A stretch of 64,000 bases of DNA from assembly GCF_014873145.1 (NCBI RefSeq), contig NZ_JADBEK010000001.1, forward strand, positions 4,898,001 to 4,962,000, read 5' to 3'. Below, piece after piece: positions 7,431-14,557 of this stretch. Source of the DNA: Nonomuraea angiospora. GTDB lineage: Bacteria; Actinomycetota; Actinomycetes; Streptosporangiales; Streptosporangiaceae. The position numbers were made by a program, and so were the translations under genes. Every line of letters begins with the position of its first letter. Positions within the stretch are counted from its first letter, which is position 1. The notes below the pieces were generated by a model. That model was not told where the DNA came from, did no database searches, and saw only the letters and a program-made list of their open reading frames with translations.

Positions 7431-8000
7431 ATGACCGCCGACAAGCCGCTGCGGGCCGACGCCCAACGCAACCGCGATGCCCTGATCGCCAAGGCACGAG
7501 AGCTCTTCGACGCCGGCGATTTCTTCGACCTGCGCTTCGACGACTTCGCCCGCCTGGCCGGAGTGGGCACCGGCACGCTGTACCGCCACTTCCCCACCCG
7601 GGAAGCACTGGCCGAGGCGGTCTACCACGGGGAAGTCGCCACGCTGTGCGACCGCGCCCGCCGGCTACAGGCCACCCTGCCCGCGGCGGAGGCCTTGGCG
7701 ACCTTCCTACGCGGCATGGTCGACCACATAGATGCCCACAAGGGCCTGGCCCGGACGCTGGCCACGCTCATGGCCACCGGCTCGGGCGCCCTCGCCGAGG
7801 GCAGCCAGGCGCTGGAGCAGGCTGTCACCGGCCTGGTGGCCGCCGCCGTGAAGGACGGCGCCGTCCGCGACGACGTGGATGCCGGTGCCGTCATGATGGC
7901 ACTGCACGGCATCAGCGCGGCTCATGACCGCCCCGGTTGGCGGGCCGAGGCCGACGACGTCATCACCCTCGTGCTGGACGGGCTGCGCCGCCCGCTATGA
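7431..8000 (+). CDS. TetR/AcrR family transcriptional repressor
   Basis: 189 residues. The N-terminal DNA-binding domain reads RDALIAKARELFDAGDFFDL and then FDDFARLAGVGTGTLYRHFP with the TetR recognition helix GTGTLYRHFPTREAL. The C-terminal ligand domain (about 75-189) has the layout of the SbtR-like TetR C-terminal family. Start ATG follows the GCGAGGTAGCGC leader. Divergent from the reductase; the two 15-bp palindromes between them are the expected binding sites, so it probably represses both genes. Confidence 0.9.
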   Translation: MTADKPLRADAQRNRDALIAKARELFDAGDFFDLRFDDFARLAGVGTGTLYRHFPTREALAEAVYHGEVATLCDRARRLQATLPAAEALATFLRGMVDHIDAHKGLARTLATLMATGSGALAEGSQALEQAVTGLVAAAVKDGAVRDDVDAGAVMMALHGISAAHDRPGWRAEADDVITLVLDGLRRPL

Positions 8001-8253
8001 CAAGGTGCGACACGAGGTCGTCTCACCCGCCCAAGGCCCGTCACGCGAAGATTTCAAAAGAGTTATTCCGCTACTGGACAAATCCCGCTCATTATGGCCA
8101 CGCACCGATGAGCATGGAGACATCTATCTCATTGTGCGGATCGCCATTTCATGTCCTCCCCACCGCTAACCCCACTGACCTGGGACGCGACATCTCGGAA
8201 GCAATTTTTTCGGCTTTTCGAGCACCTGCGGCAGGCCATTAGGGTGCACATTC
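8001..8253. other. Intergenic stretch without a gene
   Basis: AT-richer than its surroundings (for example the run at 8203-8215). Frames on both strands are short with poor codon bias. No repeat or hairpin stood out. Confidence 0.4.
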
Positions 8254-8532
8254 ATGGAATCGACTTTTCGACCGGCCGAAGAACTCCCGGCCGCCATGCG
8301 TGCCGGTGAAGTGACCTCGGCGGAACTGGCCGACGAGGCGATCGCCCGCATCGAGCGGGACGACAAGGTGATCAACGCGATCTGTGTACGGGTGTCCGTT
8401 GCAGGCGATCACTCCCAGCGGCCCGTGGCTGCCAGGAGTTCAGGCCGGTGCGCCAGAACCGCTGGTCGCCCAGGCCGGCGAGGCAGGCGCGAACCAGTGG
8501 CCGAGCATGGAGAAGATCCCGCACGCCATTGA
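8254..8532 (+). pseudogene. Truncated amidase gene (N-terminal ~47 codons only)
   Basis: Starts with MESTFRPAEELPAAMRAGEV followed by ADEAIARIERDDKVINAICV, the standard N-terminal helix of amidase-signature enzymes. At about 8394 the similarity stops abruptly, where a full amidase would continue to the Ser-Ser-Lys triad region 400 residues long. The remaining frame is Arg/Gly/Ala-rich noise. The breakpoint and the foreign-looking 190 bp after it indicate a deletion or rearrangement. Confidence 0.7.
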
Positions 8533-8582
8533 CCGCGTTCAACAGCTGAGACCAGTGATCAACTGCTTGAAGAGGGATTCGC

Positions 8583-9806
8583 GTGAAAGCGTTGCTCACC
8601 CTGACCTGCGCAGGTCAGTTCATGGTGCTGCTCGACAACACGATCGTCGGCGCCGCCCTGCCCGACATGCAGCAGCGGCTCCACACCGGGCTGACCGGCC
8701 TGCAGTGGATCGTCGACGCCTACGTGCTGCTGGTGGCCATGCTGCTGCTGTCGGGCGGCGTCTTCGCCGACCGGTTCGGCCGCAGGCGGGTGTTCCTGGC
8801 CGGGGTGGTGGTGTTCACGGCCGCGTCGGTGGTGTGTTCGCTCGCGCCCTCGATCGGCTGGCTGATCGCCGGGCGGGTGCTGCAGGGCGTCGGGGCCGCG
8901 GCGCTGAGCCCCGCCTCGCTGGCGTTGCTCGCCGCCGCGTATCCCGCCCCGAGTGAGCGCGTCAGAGCGATCGGGTTGTGGGCCGGGTTCAGCGGCATCG
9001 GCCTGGCCGCCGGACCGCTGGCAGGCGGGATCCTGGTGGAGTCCTTCGGCTGGCCCGCCATCTTCCTGGTCAACGTGCCCATCGGGGCGGTCCTGCTGCT
9101 GGCCGGTCTGCGTGTCCTGGGCGAGTCCCGCAACCCGAGCGCACCGCCGATCGACGTCCCCGGCACGGTCCTGTCCGTCGCGGGCGTGGGCGCCGTGACC
9201 TACGGCCTGATCGAGGGCGGTTCCCGAGGCTGGACCTCGCCGGTGATCCTGGGCAGCTTCGCCGCCGGACTGGTGCTCCTGGCCGCGTTCGTCGTGGTCG
9301 AGGGTCGTGCGTCGACGCCGATGCTGCCGCTCCGGCTGTTCCACCAGCGGCTGTTCACGGTGTCCAACACGGCGATGGTCGTGGTCGGGTTCGCGCTGAT
9401 GGGGTCGTCGTTCTTCTTCTCCCAGTTCTTCGTCCACGTCCAGGGCACTTCGATCCTGGTCGCCGGGCTGCGGACCCTGCCCACCTCGCTGGCCATGGTG
9501 ATCGTCAGCCCGTACGCCGGCCGGCTCGCGGCCAGGTACGGCTTCCGCGTCGTGGTCGGCATCGGCCTGGCGCTGGCCGGGCTGGGGCTGCTGGCGCTGG
9601 GCTTCGTCCACGCCGATACCGGCTACGGGAACGTGTGGTGGCTGGCGGTCGTCGGCATCGAATCCGGCCTCAACAGCGCCTTCCTCGCGGCGGGTGCCGT
9701 GACGCTGGCCTGCGCCGTGTTCACCGGCCTGTGGATGACCGCGGCCCGGACACCGCGGGCTGTCCCGGGCGGCGTCCCCATGCCGAGATCAGCGGCGCGA
9801 GGGTGA
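8583..9806 (+). CDS. MFS drug transporter, DHA2-like, apparently with internal deletion
   Basis: 407 residues; GTG start with GAGGGA 5 bp upstream. It has DHA2 hallmarks: LLDNTIVGAALPDMQ in helix 1, GGVFADRFGRRR in loop 2-3, and the motif-C-like GPLAGGILVESFGW in helix 5. DHA2 proteins are usually about 470-520 residues with 14 helices. Here WWLAVVGI runs straight into ESGLNSAFLAAGAVTLACAV, joining what is normally the start of helix 11/12 to the final helix, so about 70-80 residues seem to be missing near 9660. The frame is kept. The last residues overlap a convergent gene by 86 bp. Function of the product is doubtful. Confidence 0.75.
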   Translation: MKALLTLTCAGQFMVLLDNTIVGAALPDMQQRLHTGLTGLQWIVDAYVLLVAMLLLSGGVFADRFGRRRVFLAGVVVFTAASVVCSLAPSIGWLIAGRVLQGVGAAALSPASLALLAAAYPAPSERVRAIGLWAGFSGIGLAAGPLAGGILVESFGWPAIFLVNVPIGAVLLLAGLRVLGESRNPSAPPIDVPGTVLSVAGVGAVTYGLIEGGSRGWTSPVILGSFAAGLVLLAAFVVVEGRASTPMLPLRLFHQRLFTVSNTAMVVVGFALMGSSFFFSQFFVHVQGTSILVAGLRTLPTSLAMVIVSPYAGRLAARYGFRVVVGIGLALAGLGLLALGFVHADTGYGNVWWLAVVGIESGLNSAFLAAGAVTLACAVFTGLWMTAARTPRAVPGGVPMPRSAARG

Positions 9807-10587
9807 GGTCGAGCTCGCCGGCATCGACGGCGGCCAGGTGCGCGTCGATCTCGGCGTCGTCGGCCAGCCCAGCGGCGAGCAACTCGGCGCGGACCATGCG
9901 CACCGTCGCGGTCTCCAGCCGGTCGCAGGCCACCCCGCCGACCGGGAAGCAGCCGGCCGCCGCGACATCGACCAGGCCGGCCGCACGCAACGCCCGCGGC
10001 AGCGTACGGCCGTAGCGCAGGTCGGCGCCGCGGCGGGTCATCAACTCCCGGACCGCGCGCCGCAGCCGGTTGGCGCGCTGCTGTGCCGGGCCGACCTCGT
10101 CGAGGCAGGCCAGCGGCTGCAGCTCGGTATCGGCGTCCTCGACCAACAGCCGGCCACCGGGGCGCAGCGCCGCCACCATCGTCGCCAGCGCCCGGGCACG
10201 GTCGGGGACGTGGACGAGCACGAGCCGGGCGTGTACCAGGTCGAACGTGCCTGGCTGCGGCGGCGGGTCCGCGACGATGTCGTGCCGGAGCACCTCGTAC
10301 CCGCCGTGCGGGTCCAACCAGGCCGGATTGATGTCCGTGGCCAGCACGTAACCGGTTGGTCCGACGGCGGTGGCGAGTGCCTCGGGAATGCTGGGGCCTC
10401 CGGCACCGACTTCCCAGCAGCGCCAGCCCGCCTTCACTCCGAGCCGGTCGAAGTGCCCCCGTGTGACACCGTCGAACAGCTCGGCCAGCCAGGTGAACCG
10501 CTCGCCCGCCTCCACCCGGGCGTTGTCGAGCAAGTAGCGGTGGTCCGGGGCAGACCCGGGGTCGGCGAGGGGTTGCGATGAACTCAT
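9721..10587 (-). CDS. SAM-dependent class I methyltransferase
   Basis: 288 residues from the ATG at MSSSQPLADPG; an upstream in-frame extension of 40 codons overlaps recombinase debris and is not used. SAM-binding motif I is CWEVGAGGPSIPEALA, followed by an acidic motif II (VLATDINPAWL) and motif IV FDLVHARLVLVHVPD, then LRPGGRLLVED. This is the Methyltransf_11/25 layout. Substrate unknown; such genes often sit near resistance or secondary-metabolite loci. The 3' end overlaps that of the convergent transporter, which suggests that at least one of the two C-termini has been altered. Confidence 0.85.
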   Translation of the reverse strand: MSSSQPLADPGSAPDHRYLLDNARVEAGERFTWLAELFDGVTRGHFDRLGVKAGWRCWEVGAGGPSIPEALATAVGPTGYVLATDINPAWLDPHGGYEVLRHDIVADPPPQPGTFDLVHARLVLVHVPDRARALATMVAALRPGGRLLVEDADTELQPLACLDEVGPAQQRANRLRRAVRELMTRRGADLRYGRTLPRALRAAGLVDVAAAGCFPVGGVACDRLETATVRMVRAELLAAGLADDAEIDAHLAAVDAGELDLTLAPLISAWGRRPGQPAVSGPRSSTGR

Positions 10588-10644
10588 GCCTACATCCTCA
10601 CGACCTTCCGCGTGCTGTGTCAGCGCGACATGGAATGAAACCAG

Positions 10645-10896
10645 ACGGCCTCCAGGACTGGTAAAGCTCGGCCTGCGGCTCAGGTGCGGTGCGTCCGGCT
10701 TCGGCAAGATGTCGCAGCGCGCTGTGGCGGGGCTGGTGCGGCGTCCACCCTTGCCGGTGCGGGTCCAGGTGGACAGTGGCGGTCTTGAACAGGTGCTCGG
10801 CGCGGGGGGTAGGACAGGCGCCCGGTGACGGGACAGAGGTCGGCGGCCGCGGGCATCCAGGGTCCGGAGGTGGGCGCGCCGGTCGCCCTCGATCGC
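10645..10896 (-). pseudogene. Frameshifted tyrosine recombinase (integrase) C-terminal fragment
   Basis: Reading right to left, one frame gives PAAADLCPVTGRLSYP; after a run of six C/G the next frame continues RAEHLFKTATVHLDPHRQGW and then HQPRHSALRHLAEAGRTAPE. The latter is the HxLRHS box of phage-type integrases, with the catalytic Arg retained and L changed to P. The frameshift lies near 10803-10808. There is no N-terminal domain and the C-terminal Tyr box is gone. It is a relic of an integrative element. Confidence 0.65.
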
Positions 10897-10910
10897 CGGT
10901 TACCGGAAAG

Positions 10911-11474
10911 TCATATTCGGTGCGGTTCGGCTCCGTCCTGCCAGCGGTAGAGGTCGCGCAGCAGGGAGATCTCGGCGCCGTGATGGATCAGCTCCCGGTT
11001 GACGTGCAGGACGATGCCCTCCATGGGAAACCGCTCGGGACCCACCGTGGGCGGATTCTCCAGGTCAGCGTCCGAGAGCTCGCGGACCCCCGCGTTCCAT
11101 CTCCCATACATCTCATCGAGCTGCTTCAGCGCCTCGACAGCGGTCCCCGCGTAGGCGAATGTCCGGCCGTCGAAGTCCTGGCCGCCGAAGTGCCATCCGA
11201 CCCGATAGCCCAGGCACGAGACGATGATGTGCGCCAGCCGCCAGGCAATCGTGGTCACCGGTGCCGGCACCGGGTCAGGGGACGCGGAGTCCATCGTCCA
11301 CTCCCCCGAACCTGCCGACATCGGTGCGGCCGACGTGCCACGTGGGCGGATGCTCCAGCAGCCGCGCACCGGCTCCCAGAAGTACTCCTCATCGGTGAGA
11401 CCGTCCAGCCGCGGCCGCAGGTTCTTACGCCAGTGCCGGTCCAGCTGCTCCGCGAGCCGCTCGCTTCTTGTCAT
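10911..11474 (-). CDS. DinB-like (DinB_2/DUF664-type) protein
   Basis: 187 residues. Four-helix-bundle DinB pattern: EEYFWEPVRGCWSI at the N-terminus, TIAWRLAHIIVSCLGYR in the middle (His of the metal triad), and HVNRELIHHGAEISLLRDLY at the C-terminus supplying H-x3-H. This superfamily includes mycothiol- and bacillithiol-dependent transferases. Here the three His positions are compatible with a metal site. It stands alone; no partner gene is evident. Confidence 0.82.
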   Translation of the reverse strand: MTRSERLAEQLDRHWRKNLRPRLDGLTDEEYFWEPVRGCWSIRPRGTSAAPMSAGSGEWTMDSASPDPVPAPVTTIAWRLAHIIVSCLGYRVGWHFGGQDFDGRTFAYAGTAVEALKQLDEMYGRWNAGVRELSDADLENPPTVGPERFPMEGIVLHVNRELIHHGAEISLLRDLYRWQDGAEPHRI

Positions 11475-11647
11475 CGCCGCACACTACAAACCCGTCGAGC
11501 AGAGCGCGCCGGCCTGGTGGCCGCAGGACGACTCCGGCCCGGTAAAGGCCCCGCTCGTAGCCACCAAGAGCTGGGTCCGTGTACGCGCTCGCGAACTCCC
11601 CCACCGCCACCCGTCACTCAAAGTTCGGTGAGAACATGAAACGACAA

Positions 11648-11680
11648 GATCCCGCCTGATCTCGATGATCAGACGGGATC
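11648..11680 (-). terminator. Terminator of tRNA-Ala
   Basis: 14-bp arms GATCCCGCCTGATC and GATCAGACGGGATC (one G-T pair) around TCGAT, about 40 bp downstream of the minus-strand tRNA; on the minus strand the stem is followed by TTGTCGTTTC. Confidence 0.65.
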
Positions 11681-11720
11681 CCGTCAACCTCAGTCGAGCC
11701 GTTTCTAGAACGACCCTCGG

Positions 11721-11793
11721 TGGAGCTATGGGGATTCGAACCCCAGACCTCCTCCATGCCATGGAGGCGCGCTACCAACTGCGCTATAGCCCC
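11721..11793 (-). tRNA. tRNA-Ala (GGC)
   Basis: 73 nt, no encoded CCA. On the minus strand the acceptor arms are GGGGCTA and TAGCTCC with discriminator A; D arm GCGC/GCGC; anticodon stem CCTCC/GGAGG with loop ATGGCAT giving anticodon GGC; T arm TGGGG-TTCGAAT-CCCCA. An identical gene occurs at 59692-59764. Confidence 0.95.
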
Positions 11794-11831
11794 TTGCGAT
11801 CACCAAGTGTATCGGAGATCGGGAGCCCCTG

Positions 11832-11859
11832 TGTCACACCGAGGGCCCTGTGGTACGTC
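11832..11859 (+). promoter_or_regulatory. ECF41-type promoter
   Basis: TGTCACA (11832-11838), 17 bp, CGTC (11856-11859). This is the published ECF41 promoter consensus (TGTCACA and CGTC). It lies directly upstream of an ECF41 sigma gene. The expected transcript start is within a few bases of the ATG at 11869, so the mRNA would be leaderless or nearly so. Confidence 0.75.
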
Positions 11860-11868
11860 TATGGTTTC

Positions 11869-12759
11869 ATGCCGACCTTTGAAGACCACCGAAGCCTGCT
11901 GACCGGCGTCGCGTACCGGATCCTGGGCAGTGTCGCCGACGCCGAGGACGTCGTGCAGGAGGCGTGGTTGCGCTGGTCGGGGGTGGACGAGGCGGCCGTC
12001 GGCGATCCCAAGGCGTATCTGGTGAGGGTGACCTCGCGGCTGGCCATCGATCGGCTGCGGTGGGCGAAGTCGCGGCGGGAGTCGTACGTGGGACCGTGGC
12101 TGCCCGAGCCCGTCAGCACGACGCCCGACGTCGCCGAGCACGCCGAGCTGGCCGAGTCGGTGGAGCTGGCGCTGCTCCTGGTGCTGGAGACGCTGTCGCC
12201 GCTCGAACGGGCCGTGTTCGTGCTGCGGGAGGCGTTCGACCTGCCGTTCACCGAGATCGCCGAGATCATCGGGCGGGCCGAGCCGGCGACCAGGCAGCTC
12301 GCGCGGCGGGCGCGGGACCACGTGCGGGACAGGCGGCCCCGGTTCGACGTGGACAGGCAGGAGCGGCGGCGGATCACCGAGCGGTTCATCAGCGCCTCCG
12401 CCGAGGGCGACCTCGACGGGCTGATCGAGCTGTTCGCGAGCGGGGTCACGATGGTCAGCGACGGCGGCGGCAAGGCCAGGGCCGCGCTGCGGGTCATCAC
12501 CGGCGCCGACAACGTCAGCCGCTGGCTGCTGTCGATCAGCACCCCCGCCAACATCGCGGCCTTCATGACCTCGATCGGCATGGCGGGGATCTCCGACCTG
12601 TCCTTCGGGCTGGCGACCATGAACAACGCCCCCGCGATGGTCATCTCCGCGGGTGGACGGGTGATCACGGTCGCCTCGCTGCTGATCTCGGACGGCAAGA
12701 TCGACACGATCTACCTCATCGCGAACCCCGAGAAGATCGCGCACCTGGAGCCCGTCTGA
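11869..12759 (+). CDS. ECF41-family RNA polymerase sigma factor with SnoaL-like C-terminal domain
   Basis: 296 residues. Region 2 reads YRILGSVADAEDVVQEAWLR; region 4 reads LSPLERAVFVLREAFDLPF with helix EPATRQLARRARDHV. A SnoaL-like domain occupies about residues 170-296. The three motifs described for ECF41 are all present: WLPEP in the linker, DGGGK in the extension, and NPEKI (for NPDKL) near the end. In this group the fused domain acts as built-in anti-sigma. ECF41 genes normally neighbour a COE gene (carboxymuconolactone decarboxylase, oxidoreductase or epimerase); none is adjacent here. The own-type promoter upstream implies autoactivation. Confidence 0.92.
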   Translation: MPTFEDHRSLLTGVAYRILGSVADAEDVVQEAWLRWSGVDEAAVGDPKAYLVRVTSRLAIDRLRWAKSRRESYVGPWLPEPVSTTPDVAEHAELAESVELALLLVLETLSPLERAVFVLREAFDLPFTEIAEIIGRAEPATRQLARRARDHVRDRRPRFDVDRQERRRITERFISASAEGDLDGLIELFASGVTMVSDGGGKARAALRVITGADNVSRWLLSISTPANIAAFMTSIGMAGISDLSFGLATMNNAPAMVISAGGRVITVASLLISDGKIDTIYLIANPEKIAHLEPV

Positions 12760-12770
12760 CGCCGCCGTGA

Positions 12771-13301
12771 TCAGGCCGTGCGCCGGGTGGGGACGCGGGC
12801 CTCGCGGATCAGCGCGGCCAGGTCCACCCCGGCGTCCCGGAGGATCGCGGCGGCGCCGTTCGCCTGGTCGGCGAGCAGGCCCCACAGCAGGTCCTCGCCC
12901 GTCACCGGCCCGGGGCGCCACATGGCGACCTCGATCGCCTTCCTGGAGTGCATGGCCAGCGGGATCTCCCCCAGCGGCCCGTACAAGGTCACCCGCAGCG
13001 GCCGCACCCGGGACCGCCGCAGGCTCCACAGCCCGGGCGCGTCCAGGCCCGCCCTGGTGCGGCGGTGGACGGCGTCGAGGTCGATCCCCAACGTGGCCAG
13101 CAGCGACCGCGCGTCGCCCACGTCCACCCGCGCCCGCACGTCGGCCTCGGAGGCGGTGAACGCCGCCAGCGAGAACGGCCGGACCTCGGCCACCCCCAGC
13201 AGCAGCACCTCGGCGTCGAGCGCGGGGCGGCCCGCGTCGAGCGCGAGTATCCCGGCCTTGACCACGGCCCTGCGGGCCCCTTCGGTGAACCTGGCGAACA
13301 C
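12771..13301 (-). CDS. Clp N-terminal (Clp_N) domain protein
   Basis: 176 residues. GTG start with GGGGAGG 7 bp upstream; longer frames are noise. Two Clp_N repeats: the first at FARFTEGARRAVVKAGILAL (residues 2-21), the second at AMHSRKAIEVAMWRPGPVTG (about residues 118-137). The domain is the peptide/adaptor-binding module of ClpA/ClpC, but there is no AAA+ domain, so this is a stand-alone module. It follows a small HTH gene by 4 bp; this pair recurs in actinobacteria. The repeat pair upstream of the HTH gene probably controls both. Confidence 0.82.
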   Translation of the reverse strand: MFARFTEGARRAVVKAGILALDAGRPALDAEVLLLGVAEVRPFSLAAFTASEADVRARVDVGDARSLLATLGIDLDAVHRRTRAGLDAPGLWSLRRSRVRPLRVTLYGPLGEIPLAMHSRKAIEVAMWRPGPVTGEDLLWGLLADQANGAAAILRDAGVDLAALIREARVPTRRTA

Positions 13302-13305
13302 GCGG

Positions 13306-13521
13306 CTACCTCCCCGTCCTGCGAGCATGCTTGCGATGAGCCGACTGCCGCCGAACCCCCAGCGCGTCGGCGATCTGCTCCCACGACCAGCCCTGGGCGC
13401 GGGCGTTCGACACGTGCGTCGCCTCCAGCTCCTCCAGCAGGGCCCTGAGCGCGGCCACGGCCGCCAGCCCCACTCCGGGATCGCGATCGCCGGCCGCCTC
13501 GGCCAGCTCGGTGACTTCCAT
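13306..13521 (-). CDS. Small HTH protein paired with Clp_N protein
   Basis: 71 residues. The C-terminal half, ARAQGWSWEQIADALGVRRQ, is a clear helix-turn-helix (QGWSWEQIADALG turn, recognition helix VRRQSAHRKHARR). The N-terminal half is an Ala/Leu/Glu helix that could dimerise. Start ATG is chosen because the longer frame would run through two palindromic operators. The likely role is repressor of its own two-gene operon. Confidence 0.8.
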   Translation of the reverse strand: MEVTELAEAAGDRDPGVGLAAVAALRALLEELEATHVSNARAQGWSWEQIADALGVRRQSAHRKHARRTGR

Positions 13522-13523
13522 GG

Positions 13524-13541
13524 TGTCAGCATGTGCTGACA
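13524..13541. promoter_or_regulatory. Palindromic operator, copy 1
   Basis: TGTCAGCATGTGCTGACA: perfect 8-bp arms around TG, 3 bp upstream of the HTH gene's ATG, so it would overlap the ribosome site or promoter. Confidence 0.7.
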
Positions 13542-13551
13542 AGCACCCGCT

Positions 13552-13569
13552 TGTCAACACATGCTGACA
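13552..13569. promoter_or_regulatory. Palindromic operator, copy 2
   Basis: TGTCAACACATGCTGACA: same motif as copy 1 with one arm mismatch, centre 28 bp away (close to three helical turns). Confidence 0.65.
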
Positions 13570-13575
13570 CAATGA

Positions 13576-13743
13576 TCAGAGCCGCTCGGCCAGGACGACG
13601 AGGACGGGCAGCGCCGCGGCCAGCCGCTCGCGCTCCACCATGCCCCGCCGGTGCAGCCCGGTGAGGACGGTGCCGACGGCCTGGGCGGAGATGCGTTCGA
13701 GCCGCGCGATCTGGGCCGAGGTGTGGGGCTTTGGTAACTTCAC
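13576..13743 (-). pseudogene. MarR-family remnant (recognition-helix region only)
   Basis: 55 codons from a GTG. TSAQIARLERISAQAVGTVL and GLHRRGMVERER match the middle of a MarR winged helix (helices 3-4). The dimerisation helices on both sides and most of the wing are absent. It begins 6 bp from the start of the divergent dienelactone hydrolase gene. It may have been that gene's regulator before truncation. Confidence 0.5.
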
Positions 13744-13749
13744 GGCACT

Positions 13750-14487
13750 ATGTGTTACGACGACGACGCCGCACCGCCACGCCTCCAGCCGCCCATCACC
13801 GGCACCCGAGCCGCCGCCATCCGCCTGACCTCCTCCGACGGCACGTCCTTCGCCGCGTACGAGGCCCATCCCGACGAGGTCCGGGGTCCGGGCGTGGTGA
13901 TCCTGCCCGACCTGCGCGGGCTCCACGAGTTCTACAAGCAGCTGGCCGTACGGCTGGCGGAGCAGGGCCATCCGGCCGTCGCCATCGACTACTACGGCAG
14001 GACCGCCACCGACGACGACCGGGGCGAGTCGTTCTCGCTTATGGCGCACGTCGGCAAACTGACCAGGGAGGGCATCCAGTCCGACCTGCGGGCCGCGGCC
14101 GACCACCTGGGCGGCCCGGCCGTGGCGCTCGGGTTCTGCATGGGCGGGCGCAACGCGTTCTTCGCCTCGGATCCCAGGTTCGGGTTCGCGGGGGTGATCG
14201 GGTTCTACGGGGCGCCGGGGATCGCGGGGCCGTACGGTCCCGGCCCGACGCAGCACGCGGCGGAGCTGGGGGCGCCGATCCTCGGGCTCTTCGGCGGGGC
14301 GGACGAGGGGATCCCGGCCGAGGCTGTCGCGGAGTTCGACCAGGCGCTCACGGCGGCTGGGGTGGAGCACGAGATCGTGACCTACCCGGGCGCGCCGCAC
14401 GGCTTCTTCGACGCCGCCCACGCCGAGCACGCCGCCGCCTGCGAGAACGCCTGGAAGCGGGTGCTCGCCTTCCTGGCGAGCCACTGA
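13750..14487 (+). CDS. Dienelactone hydrolase family protein
   Basis: 245 residues. Alpha/beta-hydrolase with the DLH nucleophile box GFCMGG (Cys nucleophile), acidic residue in FGGADEGIP, and His in YPGAPHGFFD near the C-terminus, i.e. the Cys-Asp-His triad of the family. Upstream strand VVILPDLRGLHEFYKQLAVR is typical. The N-terminal extension MCYDDDAAPP is common in actinobacterial members. It hydrolyses lactones or esters; the natural substrate is unknown. It converges on the AlaX gene through a 5-copy tandem repeat. Confidence 0.88.
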   Translation: MCYDDDAAPPRLQPPITGTRAAAIRLTSSDGTSFAAYEAHPDEVRGPGVVILPDLRGLHEFYKQLAVRLAEQGHPAVAIDYYGRTATDDDRGESFSLMAHVGKLTREGIQSDLRAAADHLGGPAVALGFCMGGRNAFFASDPRFGFAGVIGFYGAPGIAGPYGPGPTQHAAELGAPILGLFGGADEGIPAEAVAEFDQALTAAGVEHEIVTYPGAPHGFFDAAHAEHAAACENAWKRVLAFLASH

Positions 14488-14557
14488 CCGGCTAGCTCGG
14501 GCCGGCTAGCTCGGGCCGGCTAGCTCGGGCCGGCTAGCTCGGGCCGGCTAGCTCGGG
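14488..14557. repeat. Five perfect tandem copies of a 14-bp unit at convergent gene ends
   Basis: Unit CCGGCTAGCTCGGG repeated five times without mismatch. It begins right after the hydrolase stop codon, and its last copy contains the TAG stop of the minus-strand AlaX gene, with the final codons CCG-AGC-TAG. Each unit therefore restates the end of AlaX, and each contains the palindrome GCTAGC. Confidence 0.95.

Noticed and set aside
8115..8131. A third TetR-like site (TGGAGA...TATCTC) after the TetR gene
   Set aside because: Spacing differs from the two real copies and the second half is incomplete; chance in an AT-richer stretch.
8398..8582. Possible transposase remnant between the amidase fragment and the MFS gene
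   Set aside because: Translations of both strands show no recognisable transposase block, and no inverted repeats flank it.
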